DNA from: Metarhizium brunneum
Taxonomy: Eukaryota > Ascomycota > Sordariomycetes > Hypocreales > Clavicipitaceae
Assembly (NCBI RefSeq): GCF_013426205.1
Contig: NC_089427.1
Coordinates: 2,046,001-2,110,000, forward strand
Length of the DNA: 64,000 bases
Direction of reading: 5' to 3'
Shown: positions 24,901-35,875 of the stretch, piece after piece
Layout: the number at the start of each line of letters is the position of its first letter
Numbering within the stretch: the first letter of the stretch is position 1
Program-made: the position numbers and the translations under genes
The notes under the pieces: generated by a model
The model's database searches: none
Seen by the model: only the letters and a program-made list of their open reading frames with translations
Told to the model about the DNA's origin: nothing

Positions 24901-25947
24901 ACTGGCAAACTGGGTACTCCGTACTCTCTCAGTGCTGTGCTTCGTACTCCATACTCATCTTTTTTCTTCGCCCTTCCCACACGGCCTTGCCAGGCAGATG
25001 ACCCTTGCTGGACGGGGGAGGGGAGGGGGGATTTAATAAATAAATAATAAAATAAATAGATAAATAAAAAACTTCGGGGTCTTTCCGAGTGCCAGTGGAC
25101 GGGAGATGTGCTAAGTCCGGGGGGTGCTCACTATTCTCCTCTGTCAACACCACCCAAGAGCCACGTCGCACTCTGGCGGCCAAGACGGCTACTACAGTAG
25201 CCAGGTTGCCAGTAATAGACCCTATCATGCAGCTTGCATGCACCTAACTCTGCGTCAGACGTCATGAGCCTCCGCCAATGCCACACCATATTGCATTTCT
25301 GTATGTCGTCTCCACGAGGAGAACCTGCACCGTCCCGACAATCTCCTCCCATGCCCACCATCCCAGGCAAGCATGTGGTGACGGTACCTTAACGGAACCT
25401 TGGCACAGCATTCCAAATCTGACTTCCGCCCGCAACCCAAAGCCGTCATGCCATGTCATGCACGTGGAATCTGCGTCAGACGAGGACGAAGCAGTCTTCT
25501 TTGCATATGTAATATTTCCAAACGGCCAATTGAATTTCACTGCACGCTGTGCCACCCATCCCGTTCGGTGATCACCCCTCCAAAATATTCGCCAAAAAAA
25601 AAACCGCCTGTAATTATTTTCATGAGGAATCTGCTCATAGACGTGGTGGATATATCCCAAAGTCAAAACAAAACATTCAAATATCCGCCAGCTTCCCATC
25701 CAAAGCACTAAGCCGTACCATGAGCTAGAACTCATGGCCTGTGATCCCTAGGTACAGCCTCTTACAATACACCTATCTGCGCCGGAAGATCAAACCCCCA
25801 CTCAAGTTGAAAGAAGACTTGGTGAACAAAAGTAAATATAAATCACAAGAATAGATGACGTAATCGTACAAGTTTTGTGTCGGATTAGAATCGAGGTCTC
25901 CCTAGCCTCACCAGTCGTGAATCGGAACCGGATGTAATGTTGCTGTT
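21961..25947. other. Gene-poor region with simple repeats
   Basis: No supported gene. Contents include a GTATGTATGTA tract near 22099-22125, motif copies TACGGAGTA at 22532-22540 and TACTCCGTA at 24915-24923, and an AT-rich run of AAATA/AATA units at 25031-25071. A CCTAGGTA palindrome lies at 25747-25754. Open frames up to 160 codons are present on both strands but lack domains. Confidence 0.5.
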
Positions 25948-27089
25948 TTAGTTGCTGCTGCTGTTGCCTCTTCTCTGCTTACACTTGTCGTGCAGCAAGT
26001 GTCCATTTCTGGCGGTTGTTCGAGTAAACTCAGCACCACAATTTGGGCATGTAGCTTTGGCTGCTTGGCCTGATTTCTCCCGCTGATGTCGAAGAAGATT
26101 ACTAAAGGTGGAGAACTGTCTGCCATTGCACCCATGTTCCCAACATCGAGGTTTTGGCCGGCTCTGAACAACTCTAACATGGCTGCCTTCCTGGCTATAA
26201 TTTGAATGAGAAATAGGCTGAACCGTTGGCATGGAGTATAGGAGGCCGGTGTCTTGTGCGACTGATAGAGGGGTACGAGTGCTATTGAGCTCATGTCAGA
26301 GATTACCTGCCAATCACGAAAATGAGAGACAAGTTCATAGCCTACCTGAAGTCCCCTGGTGCAGAATAAATACCCGGGTAATCCATTGGCATGCTGTACG
26401 TTGATGGTCTGAGAGCAAATTCCATTAGCCCATGATGCTTCCGTAACTCGTTGGTCTGGGACAACCCACATCGACTGATAGGGAGAAGAGGTGAACATCT
26501 GAGAAGTATGTGAAGCTTCCTGTAGAGCTGCGTTATATGAAGAAAGATATTGCTGGTTGTGTAGAGCTTGAGAAGGTTCTGCGAGTAGAGAGACCTGAGG
26601 TGCCGTCGAGTAAATCGGCAGGGGGATTGCATTAGAAACATCGTTCAGGGCCATCGGCGGCGGGGAGGTGGTGTATGAGGCACTGTCAGTGCGTCTCATC
26701 CTAGACGTCAACTTGGACTCTCGTCGTACTCTATCTCTGTGCCTCCTCATCTCCTGTTGCTCAGGTGTCATGGATAGGCGTGGCGGGCTAGAAGCTAGTG
26801 ATCTTGTCTCGCTGGGAGGAGTCAGGCTGGCGTCTGAGCCGCTGACAAGAGAATTAAGGTCAGCTCCTAGAATATTGTGGTTTGTTGCCGCTGAGTCAAG
26901 AGGCCCTATGGGTTCGATTTAGCTGATACTGCTGCTTGTATGAACGAAATAGTTTCTTACCAGGCCAAGGGAATACCGATCTGGGTCCCATTGCAAAGGC
27001 AGGGTCGAACTGGATTACAACCGCGCTAATTTTTTTCCCCTCGGTAAGTGTGTTGCTTGGAAGCGGCAGAAGGGAGAGTAATACCTCAT
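25948..27089 (-). CDS. Fungal C2H2-type zinc-finger protein, putative transcription factor
   Basis: Five exons (27089-27085, 27025-26961, 26905-26470, 26408-26346, 26281-25948) give exactly 300 codons plus stop. The first coding exon is only ATGAG, so the start depends on the 59-nt intron that follows. An internal ATG at 26991 is the fallback start. A basic segment near residues 68-90 (RRHRDRVRRESKLTSRMRR) is followed by a Ser/Gln/Pro-rich middle. Near the C terminus, residues 236-255 resemble a C2H2 finger (C236, C241, F246, L252, H255) but lack the last histidine. Residues 268-290 form a second finger of C2HC spacing (C268, C271, H284, C290). The conserved linker LLRHQREKSGQAAKA between them is, from memory, typical of a widespread fungal family. 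Nuclear DNA binding is likely; targets are unknown. Confidence 0.85.
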
Positions 27090-30000
27090 ATTGATTGTTT
27101 TCGAAAAGATCAAGCCCAAATTACTTGTTGGTGGTATGGCCTCTGGCTTTATGTTTCTCATACGGAGTTTGTCCACAGCAAAAGTGAAAGGGGAAAACAG
27201 AGAGAGGTGTGCTTCTCAGCTTCTTATGCAAGCCTCGAAAGAGCGCGCAGCCTTGACAAGTGGTGTGGGAGGGTAAGCGCTCGGGGAGTGACACTGCAGC
27301 CAGAGCCCAGAAAGCCACACCAAATAGAAAAGTCTTGGAAAATAGCACTTCAGGTATTTCTGCGTTCTTCTTTTCTCAGAGTGTAAGCCGATGTCGTGAC
27401 ATATTCTCCATCGACTTTCCAGTGCCAAACACAGTCGCGAACTTCAACAAGGGGAAGAAGCCATGTCCTCGAAATAGTTCAACTTACAGTTTCCTTAAAG
27501 ACCCAGGAACTGATGGTCAGGTTTTAGCCAGAAGATGGATGTTGCCACGTTTGGGTGAGACAACAACAATTTGATGTCCAAGACAAGAGAAGTGGCAGAA
27601 GGAATGAATATATCCTTGGGGAGGTGATTCGCAGAAGGCTGGACAACCAGATACCAGGGCATAGGCCTGTATTATAGCACAAGGTCCTACCGAACTCGAG
27701 TGGAGTTTCATATCTTAGTCTTGATGAAGACACTGGGGCCATGGTGAGAGAGGGGACTGGCAAGGTGTAGGAAGTAAACTGCCGCCGGGATAGACATCAG
27801 ATGCTACAAACCCCGTACTCATGCTCAGGATATGGGAACATGGCAGTAACAGCCTAGTCGAGGCACGGCTAGCATGGTTCAGAACCAAACCAGGTACATA
27901 CAGACAGACAGCTCCTCCCTAGGGCATCTGAGTGGTGAGGTTACCCACAAAATCGGAGGCATCTTGCTGCTTGGGGGCGTGAACGTTGCTTGGCATTGTA
28001 CAGAATACAATGAGAGGCTGGATGCGCGTGCCGGTGGGTATTCTGGGGTGTGGCCACGGTGAGGCAATGGCTCATTGCGACTTATGTAGTATTACGATTT
28101 TATACGTAGTGTATGGGTGTGAGAGACCAAGAGGCTGGCCTGCCTGCCTGCCTGCCTTGGCTCCGGGAGCCTGTACTTAGTCGCGCGTCTCTATGGCCAT
28201 AGCGATACACAGACGAACAGCTTGCTGACCCCAGTCCAGTTAGTTACGGGCCTGCCACCTCTGACGTGTGGCGCGGTCGGGGGGAGGAGGGAAGGGATCG
28301 ATAGGCTCCAGAATTGGCGGCCCATCCCAACTGGACAATCTAGCGAAAAAGGCCAGGATACCGAATGCAGCGGTGGGTGTTTGTTGAAGCCAGGCAGGGT
28401 TTGGACGGAGGTGTCCGGTTCGGCTAGGGGGACGGCCAGAGAACTACCTAGGTAGTCAGGCCTTCCTAGGTACCTACCCAGGTAGTTATGTATGGACAGT
28501 CTCCCAAGCAGCCGTATCTTCTGTACATGTACACTCTACCACAGACTGAAGGTGGTGGATGGGTGTGTGCAGAGTCAAAGGCATACCAGGGGTGTTGGAC
28601 CAGGTGGGTGAGACGAGAGCCGAAGAATTTGACATGGAGCCAGCCTGGCAGCAGGACCACAGCTCGCCCTGTGGTCGCCTTCAAGCACCATCACCATTCT
28701 CTCAAGGCTTTCTTAGACAATGGCCATCCACGTTCGGGAAGAGCGTCGGTGCCCATGATATTATCATGTCAGGACTACCTGGGGTGAAGAGAACAGAGCT
28801 TTTCTTGTGTCAAAATAAGGGGGTATCTTACTGGCTAGTGAGACGATGAACTCAGCTTTTGCCAATGCAACCAACGTTCGCAAGCCTGAACAGATGCCCA
28901 CGTGCTGGACGCCGAGGCGAGAATTCCCATGGCACTAGTATCTTCGATAGCAGGATTGGGATCCTTGCCGCCTTTTCTGAGTGCTTGGTGGGACTCGGCG
29001 GTGTTGGACGATGGCCTCCTGCCTCTCAAGCTGTTTTCAATGGCAAACGGATATGACCGCAGTGATCCAGGGCCGTCTGCAGTATGTGCTGTAGTATAGA
29101 CCAAGGGGTTGGGGCTGTCGAGCCACAAGCCAAAAACGCCAACGACGTAGCGGGTATGCGGTTCTGTTGGTTGATTGCGAACCAGTACATACGTACCTAG
29201 TGCAACCAGAGTATTTTGGTCAAGACAGCACTGAGGCCTCCTTCATGGCAGCGTCGAACCCAGTCTTTGCAAAGTTGGCGATGAGTGAGCAATTAGGTCT
29301 CCTTACGCCGTACGCACAGCAGGATCCATTCCAACCCGTCCCAGGTCCTGCAAAGTGGAATGCCATGATGAAAGTCAAACCCAAACCCGATGTGTCCATA
29401 GTCCGTCCATCAGAGGGTAACAAGCACCTATGGCTGTCAGAGGTGTTGGGTGCTGGAAGAATTCACAGCAAGTTCTCAAGTTCGTTGCGACACAGAGCCT
29501 CCACCCTCTATGCCTGCCGGAGTCGTAGCTTTGTTTTTTTAGTCCAGCGAGAGACATGTGGGATGCGTTGGCGTGTGGACCCTCCTCTCCCACCGTCCCA
29601 CCCTGGCTCTCCCTCCCAACGGCTCATGCCCATTCGCGCAGGTGTAAGTTGCACACACTCTCTGAGCTTCTAGTTGGGCTCGACTCGATACCAGTGGGAT
29701 GGTGCAAAGGGCGAAGATCGCCAGCATGTGAGAAATGCGGACAGCCGGAGCCGAAAGATTCGGGCCAAGATCGAGCACCGATAATCAGCTATCAGAAATG
29801 CCTCTGAGGCTGCTGAGTGTCAGAGTAATGGGTCATATTACCGCAGCTTGCCGCCTGGGAGTGGTCATCTCACCCACTTCATAGTCGAGCCTGGTAGTAG
29901 TAGTATTCCGTAAGGTGTCGGGCTTGGTCTGCAAAAGACACTCACAAGAGCTTGGGCAGTTTCAAGTTCGATTGTGTCGACTTCGTGTCGTTTTGGCTCG

Positions 30001-33000
30001 CTGACTCATCGACTCGTCAATATCTGCGTCAAAATCCGTACCTTCCTCAAACTCCAGTCAAGTTTGGGAAAGCGCGAGGGGTGGCAGACCTTCAACCATA
30101 TTCCATTAACGGGAATGCAAATCCCAACTCTGACCTCTTGCTAATACGACACAGCCCATTTGGCTCTATGCCTGCTCAATGGCTTTCAAGTTTGTACGGC
30201 CTTGTTTTGTGTTTATTGCTTTGCTGCCAGAATTCTTCCAAGGACTTGACTGTGCACTGACATTTCGCGGCTAGACTCGAGCCTTGGTTCCGACCTATAA
30301 CGAGGAAGGAAATGTGGATGTCTGAATTACTACTCCGTACTGCTAGTATCTGCTGTACGAACCTATCCCGGTTAGCTGCGCAAACCAACACAGCTTGTTT
30401 TGGACACACCCGAGGACCCTCGACGTAACGGCGTCTAAATCAACCAATGGTAACCGTTCCGACGCTGACAGCTGTCTTCGTGTCGCTGTGCGTGGATCAG
30501 CAACGAAGCCATCTCACACCGGCGTGGCTCTGGACAGCGGCCCCAATCGGAGCATTGATCAATCTTTGGACTGGGCGGTGCCGGCTGTCGCTGAGCAATT
30601 TCATCCACGCCCCTCCCTTTGGCCGTCAATGATCCCATTACCCATGGCGGCCAGCCGCCCTTCTCATCCTGGAACAATGACCATGTCTGTCATCCCAACC
30701 CTGTTGGGCCATGCAGATGTGGATCTGGCCCCCATGAAGCTATACCAGCTGTGCTGTATAATACAACAGGTGCAGTCCAAGTCCACGCAGCCCTCGTTAT
30801 TCCGGTCCTGTCATGCCCAATGCCCAAGGAATAACACTATTCTGGGTACGGAGGAGTGACGTGGGTATCAGTCCATCCCCCATTGGCTCTGGAGAAACTG
30901 TCCCGTCCACCACAGGTCGACGATTTAACTAGTTCTAGTATTGTACGAAGTACCGGTGGGCTGATCCATCACCCATGATTCCTCTACCGAGTGTTTCTCT
31001 CACGCTTGCCTGGCTTTGCCCAAAAGAGCCAGTGTTGAGGGCCAGAATTGGGAGTTGGTGAGATTGGAGTCTGTCTATCTTTGAAATGGCCTGTTTTAAC
31101 GACTCTGCCAAAAGTGGAGGCCTCCTACAAGAGATGGTCTTATTATGGTAGGTCTTCTTCATTTTTCCTTTACAACATGGCCAGATAAGACAAGCTAGTA
31201 TGCATCTACACACGTCTAGTCTGCAGCTCTATGAGGCAACTGTCCGGTCAGAGTGCCGTGACCCGTGTCAGACCATAGACGTCATCCACTGAGACTCTCT
31301 TCCCCTACGTCCAAGGGTTTATCATGATGCAAGAGGTCGGTATGAGCATTTGGACGAAATTTCGCTGCATCCAGTAGAGGGGGCCTCGGAACGCTTCAGA
31401 GCAATTTTATTGACTAAATTGACGAATCTGACTTCACCTATTCCACGGGCGTGCTACTTAACATGCATATTGAGGATTGAAAAGTTAAAGTATGAGATTT
31501 TCGTTGCGTACCATGGCTACTCTTCTTTGAGCTTTACCTGATGGAAGAGTCCGGCAGCAGGGTTGTTGATAAGACACTGCATTGCCTCATGTCAGGTACA
31601 AATGTACATGATGTGAATCCCTTGCATCCGAGAGTTCATCGTGGTCAGGAAAACAGCCACATGCAGTTCGCATGTTACCAACTTGCAGAGTAGCTCACGC
31701 TCCTCGTTTCAGCGGATGATTCTTCTCCCTGTCATTGGATTATCTGGAGTGTTTTGCGGATGCTAAGCGTCTCCAGGGCATCGACCAGGAACAAGTGCAG
31801 GTGACCCCGATCACCTCGTAGCAGCGCAGTTCCAATCGCACAGCCTCGCGTGTCCAAGTGGTTCACAATAGAGACACTTGCAATGAAAGAGATGCTGGGG
31901 CGCTTGGGTAGGACAGCTATACTATTCGTGGTCTACAGTCCACGTTGAAGTGGTTGTCATGAATATGCCGTCGATACAGCTCTTGCATTACCGATGCCGA
32001 TGAAGCCGTTGGTAGGTGTCAGTGCTCATGAACGCAACCCAGATGGACTGCCCGGAATCTAGGCAGTCTAAGCACCCCATTCACAGAGGTCTGTGATATC
32101 CCTAGAGAACAAGCTGTACAAATCACTGATTTAGCGCAAAACTCAGGCCCAGATCCAGGGGGAACAGGCCTCACAATCTGTCAGTTTTGCTTCATCATAA
32201 ATTTTCGCCAGCAGAGTCATTCATGGGCGTAATGGAAGTACAACATTTTGTGAGATCCGACTGCGCCTTTTCTTAAATACGAAACAGCATATCTACTATT
32301 CGTGTTTATTCTGGTCAGACTGAAGCATAACATGGACAATTAGCCACGCGTTGCTGATCGGCTCCTATCCTTCAAGCAAGTCCTTTTGATGCAGCCTCCC
32401 TGCAGGTCACGGACGTCACGTTCAGTCTAAACAAGAGAATCCTAATCGAGAAAGAAAGGCGGAACTACAATAGATCCGCAAGTCTTTTTAATAGATTTCG
32501 GTGCTAAAATCCGATGTTTCATATCCTCACCCCTAACACTAGACCCATGAGGTTACATGACGAAGACTAAGCCAACAGGAAGATCTTAGGCAACTCTTAT
32601 CTCCCGAACGGAAATACGGCAGTCTATCGTGTTATACTCGTCAAATACCTCGGCTCAGAGAAATCAGGTCCGTCGCGGACAACTACAGAGTCTGTTTGAT
32701 CAGCCCGAAACCCGGCATACGATTGACTCCCTTATCTCAGAGTATCTTCCGGGTGCCGGTACTACACGGACTCTTCAATCACTTTGAGAAGACGGACGGA
32801 ACGACCGCCTTGTTGCTCCTGAGAACAGACCACTTCCTTGGTAACGTTGCCTTCCAATGGCATATGATGTTAGAATTCTTCATCCCATTATATGGAGAAG
32901 GTCTATTTTGGGCACAGCCTTACTCTTACAGGCTACAAATCGAGGTATCTAACCGCCTGGGGACGGACGTCGAACTCCCATTTGTCGGGTTGAAAATTAG

Positions 33001-33635
33001 CCATTCGGCAGTATCAGTAAGGGCTCGTCACTTGATCCCTAAGAGAGTTTTCTTGGTAGATGCAGAGTAACCTGTCTACTTTCCATCTTGGGACTTGGCA
33101 CTTTAGTCAGGTACGACAACGCACAAATTTGGCGGTGTTCTGCGGCGGATGTAACATGAACATGAAAAGACATGGGTTCTCGCAACGCCACACTTGAACC
33201 GTTGGTCTGGTTGGTAGATCTATGTGCAAACCAAAAGAGGCAGGAGGCATTGGGGAGGTAGGGTAGGCGTTTGACGGCTTTTCTACAGCTATAATGCCTC
33301 GGTCGATCCGACTCCCCACAAGAAGAAGCTCGGATGTCGATGAGATGGCGGAGAGAGACAGACACGCCTGCTGCTGCTGTCTTGGGGGACAGAGAGCGGC
33401 CTGAACTACTACGTACCCCGAAGGTACGGGACTGGCTTCAGAATTGTATGGGCATTGCTGGCTCACGTTTGTCGGATTAAAACGCAAGATGCATGCGCTT
33501 ACTCACACCATTCCTCAACTCACCCGGCAAGTGGAGCTGACAAGTCACATATTAGTCGACCGTAACTATCCTCGTGTTACACTATGATCACGGGGCAAGT
33601 ATTAGACATGCTTAGTACTACTCCGTATACTCTCT
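27090..33635. other. Gene-poor region, left part of an 8-kb gap
   Basis: The presumed promoter of the zinc-finger gene lies at 27090-27600. Beyond it no gene is supported. Features seen are TACGGAGTT at 27161-27169, a GCCT tetranucleotide run near 28139-28155, a cluster of CCTAGGTA palindromes at 28445-28490, and TACTCCGTA at 30331-30339 and 33618-33626. From 31.6 to 32.6 kb almost no open frame exceeds 60 codons, which suggests decayed or non-coding DNA. Confidence 0.5.
31738..31930 (-). pseudogene. Short open segment, weakly ankyrin-like, probably decayed
   Basis: An uninterrupted minus-strand frame of about 60 codons without a start contains VNHLDTRGCAIGTALLRGDR followed by GHLHLFLVDALETL. 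The spacing resembles a fungal ankyrin repeat (D-x-R-G … GTAL … RGH … LLVDA). No second intact repeat was found, and stop codons flank it on both sides. This could be a remnant of an ankyrin protein gene or coincidence. Confidence 0.2.
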
Positions 33636-34436
33636 GTGGTACAAGGCTCGCAACGAGATCGAGGCTCTTCCACTAGGCCTCCAACAAGGCTCCGGAAGCC
33701 ACAAGGAAATTTTGGGGATAAACCAGAGCCCTATCTTGTATTAAAATATGCATACACGAAAGGCTACAGGAAATATGACGGGGTCGTCTATGCACCTAAA
33801 CTCGTTCGCACGACGGGATTCAAGAAAACCCCGGGGAAGGGATGGGGTGGCACAAAGCAGGTACGCTTCATCCATATACACCATTCGTGGAGAGTGCCCG
33901 GCACAAGTATCCGGCACCATTCGCCATGTGTCTGCATGGTGACCCTGAACAAGATGCGGCCGAGGAATCCGAAGGGCGGAAGAGTAATTGGGTCCATGGC
34001 TTCGGACAACGGACTTCTCGTGGCCAGCATGACTGACCGCCAAGCTAGTCACGTCGAAAAACGAACGACACCCCGAGCTGACGGTCTATCATGTCTACCA
34101 TATTTGAAATTGACACTGGGGCTTGATCATCCCATTTGTACCTTGCCGGAACGGCTGAAAACAGGAGTACTATGTTGGACGTCAGCACTACCGCAATCGG
34201 TATTCAACGGTCCGTGTCGGCTTGGGTCAGAATCTCATTCAAGTATACCGAGGAAGACGTCGGGACCCGGACTAGCAAGTGGGATAGATAGTCGGACACT
34301 GCCTAATAAGTTTTCTCTGAGATCCATTTGTAAGACTGAGTCATTGCAGTGCTCACGAATCAGCTCAGCCCAGGCAGCCTCGACACTGGACAGGCGGCGA
34401 TTTTGTGCATCGTTGCGGAGAGTCAGATTATTATGA
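33636..34436 (+). CDS. Unrecognised open frame of 266 codons
   Basis: This is the longest frame in the gap. It is long enough to be unexpected by chance in DNA of mixed composition, but it has no domain I recognise. Its composition is basic (many Lys, Arg and His) and no signal peptide or membrane segment is evident. The ATG lies just downstream of a TACTCCGTA motif at 33618-33626. Opposite-strand frames of 80-103 codons overlap it. A real lineage-specific gene, a fragment of an older gene, or chance are all possible. Confidence 0.25.
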   Translation: MVQGSQRDRGSSTRPPTRLRKPQGNFGDKPEPYLVLKYAYTKGYRKYDGVVYAPKLVRTTGFKKTPGKGWGGTKQVRFIHIHHSWRVPGTSIRHHSPCVCMVTLNKMRPRNPKGGRVIGSMASDNGLLVASMTDRQASHVEKRTTPRADGLSCLPYLKLTLGLDHPICTLPERLKTGVLCWTSALPQSVFNGPCRLGSESHSSIPRKTSGPGLASGIDSRTLPNKFSLRSICKTESLQCSRISSAQAASTLDRRRFCASLRRVRLL

Positions 34437-35246
34437 CGGGGGTTCCTGGACTGTGGCACCGGAGATTCGAATTTCTCGTTGCAGGCAAGGCAGCCGGCAA
34501 AACGCCATGGGCTGCTGTGAAGCCCGGGGCTCCGACACTATTTGCCCTGGCCTTTGTGTTGCGGATCGGACATAGGCAGTCGGTTGCGCAAACGCGATTG
34601 TGGCACCAACTTTCGTATCTGATCCGTCACTACCCTGGAGTCGGGCCAAAAAAAAACAGACGGCTCGTACGCTCCGTCCAGTGCTGTTTGTTGGTGACTG
34701 ATTGAAACCTCGTGTGTAGTATCAAGTTTCTTGTTGGGCTTCCTTCCAATTAGACTTCACCAAAGCTCGGTCTCGAGGAGCTAGTAGCTGCGTCCAAGCG
34801 GCTCAGGTCTCGGGCACCATGAAATTGCCTCAACGGAAGGAACTTATATCCTTCTCCGCGCGGCTTCAGGCAGCCACATCCGCGCAAAACCACCAGGCAC
34901 TATGGACACTTGGCCGCAATACGTGTTCAACACACCCACGCGACCCCCGACGTTTCCAAATATCGACTATTTGCCAAAACAAGTCACCACTTAACCGCGG
35001 AGGCTGATGCTGCACAAAACTTATCAGGCACCCACAGTAAATACCTAGTCACGAGCACAAAAACGTCACGGTTTACCCCATCCCTGCTCAACAACGCCCC
35101 CTTCCTCTCGGGCGCAAAACAGAACCCTGGAAAGAGAAGAAGCAGAGGGACCATCAGCCGAGCACGCGTCCCACGTCCCGCCTTCACGACGCGCCCCGAA
35201 CACAGACGACGAATTCGCAAAGAGCACGGCAGCATACCCGTACACA
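34437..35246. other. Intergenic: PKR1 promoter and leader
   Basis: No gene supported. The last 200 bases before the PKR1 start are C/A-rich with few T, typical of a fungal transcript leader. Open frames here run into PKR1 in another reading frame. Confidence 0.5.
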
Positions 35247-35717
35247 ATGGCCGCCTTCATCACCGACCTCTGGGAGTCCATCTTCGTGCCCGGCCCAACA
35301 CCCACCATCCTCAAAGCCACAAACGCCACGTTTGCTGCCCTCCAAATCGTCCTGTTTGGGCTCCTCGTCGCCACGGCAAGCATACACTTTGTAATCTTGT
35401 CGGTCCTGTGCGCAGGACTATGGTACTCGATTAACTGGTTCGCGAACGAGGTCGCCGTCGCACAGAAGAGGCAGCAAGAGGAGGCGGAGCAAGCAAAAGC
35501 CAAGGAGGAGGATGCCACCGACGACAAGGGAGGGGATGACAGCGATACCGAGGTTGAGACTACAGCGAGAGAGGGCCGGCAGAGACTGAAGAAGAGAGGG
35601 GAGACCGGCGGTGCTGCCGGCCAGGCAAAGAACTCGGAAGTTTCGTCTGGGGGATCGACGCAGTCTAGTGTGAGCACCGAGGATGAGTGGGAGAAGGTCT
35701 CGAAGAGCGAGAAGTGA
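35247..35717 (+). CDS. PKR1: V-type ATPase assembly factor Pkr1
   Basis: A single exon of 156 codons. The N-terminal 70 residues match the Pkr1 family: an opening FITDLWESIFVPGPTPTI followed by two adjacent hydrophobic helices (about residues 27-65), as expected for a small ER membrane protein. In yeast, Pkr1 helps assemble the V0 sector of the vacuolar proton pump. The second half is a highly charged tail (about residues 72-156, Glu/Lys/Asp-rich, with a short coiled-coil-like run AVAQKRQQEEAEQAKAKEED) that looks disordered and extends beyond the core. The start is chosen by match to the family and by the A at -3. The gene converges on the permease gene, whose stop is 158 bp downstream. Confidence 0.9.
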   Translation: MAAFITDLWESIFVPGPTPTILKATNATFAALQIVLFGLLVATASIHFVILSVLCAGLWYSINWFANEVAVAQKRQQEEAEQAKAKEEDATDDKGGDDSDTEVETTAREGRQRLKKRGETGGAAGQAKNSEVSSGGSTQSSVSTEDEWEKVSKSEK

Positions 35718-35875
35718 CATTGTCCGGGCGCGTACATGAGCGAATAATGAAGCGAGGATGCAGCGTATTAAATTAAATAAGAAGAATATAGTATACTTGG
35801 TGATGCAGTCTTGGGAAACACTCTAACCCAAATCCATCCGTCTACTTGCTATCCAAGGTGGTTCCAATGTCTAGA

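Noticed and set aside
25908..26771. 287-codon minus frame as the zinc-finger protein
   Set aside because: It reads through two introns and loses the zinc fingers; the spliced model restores them in a 300-residue frame.
35066..35737. 223-codon minus frame
   Set aside because: Antisense shadow of PKR1, whose protein matches its family.
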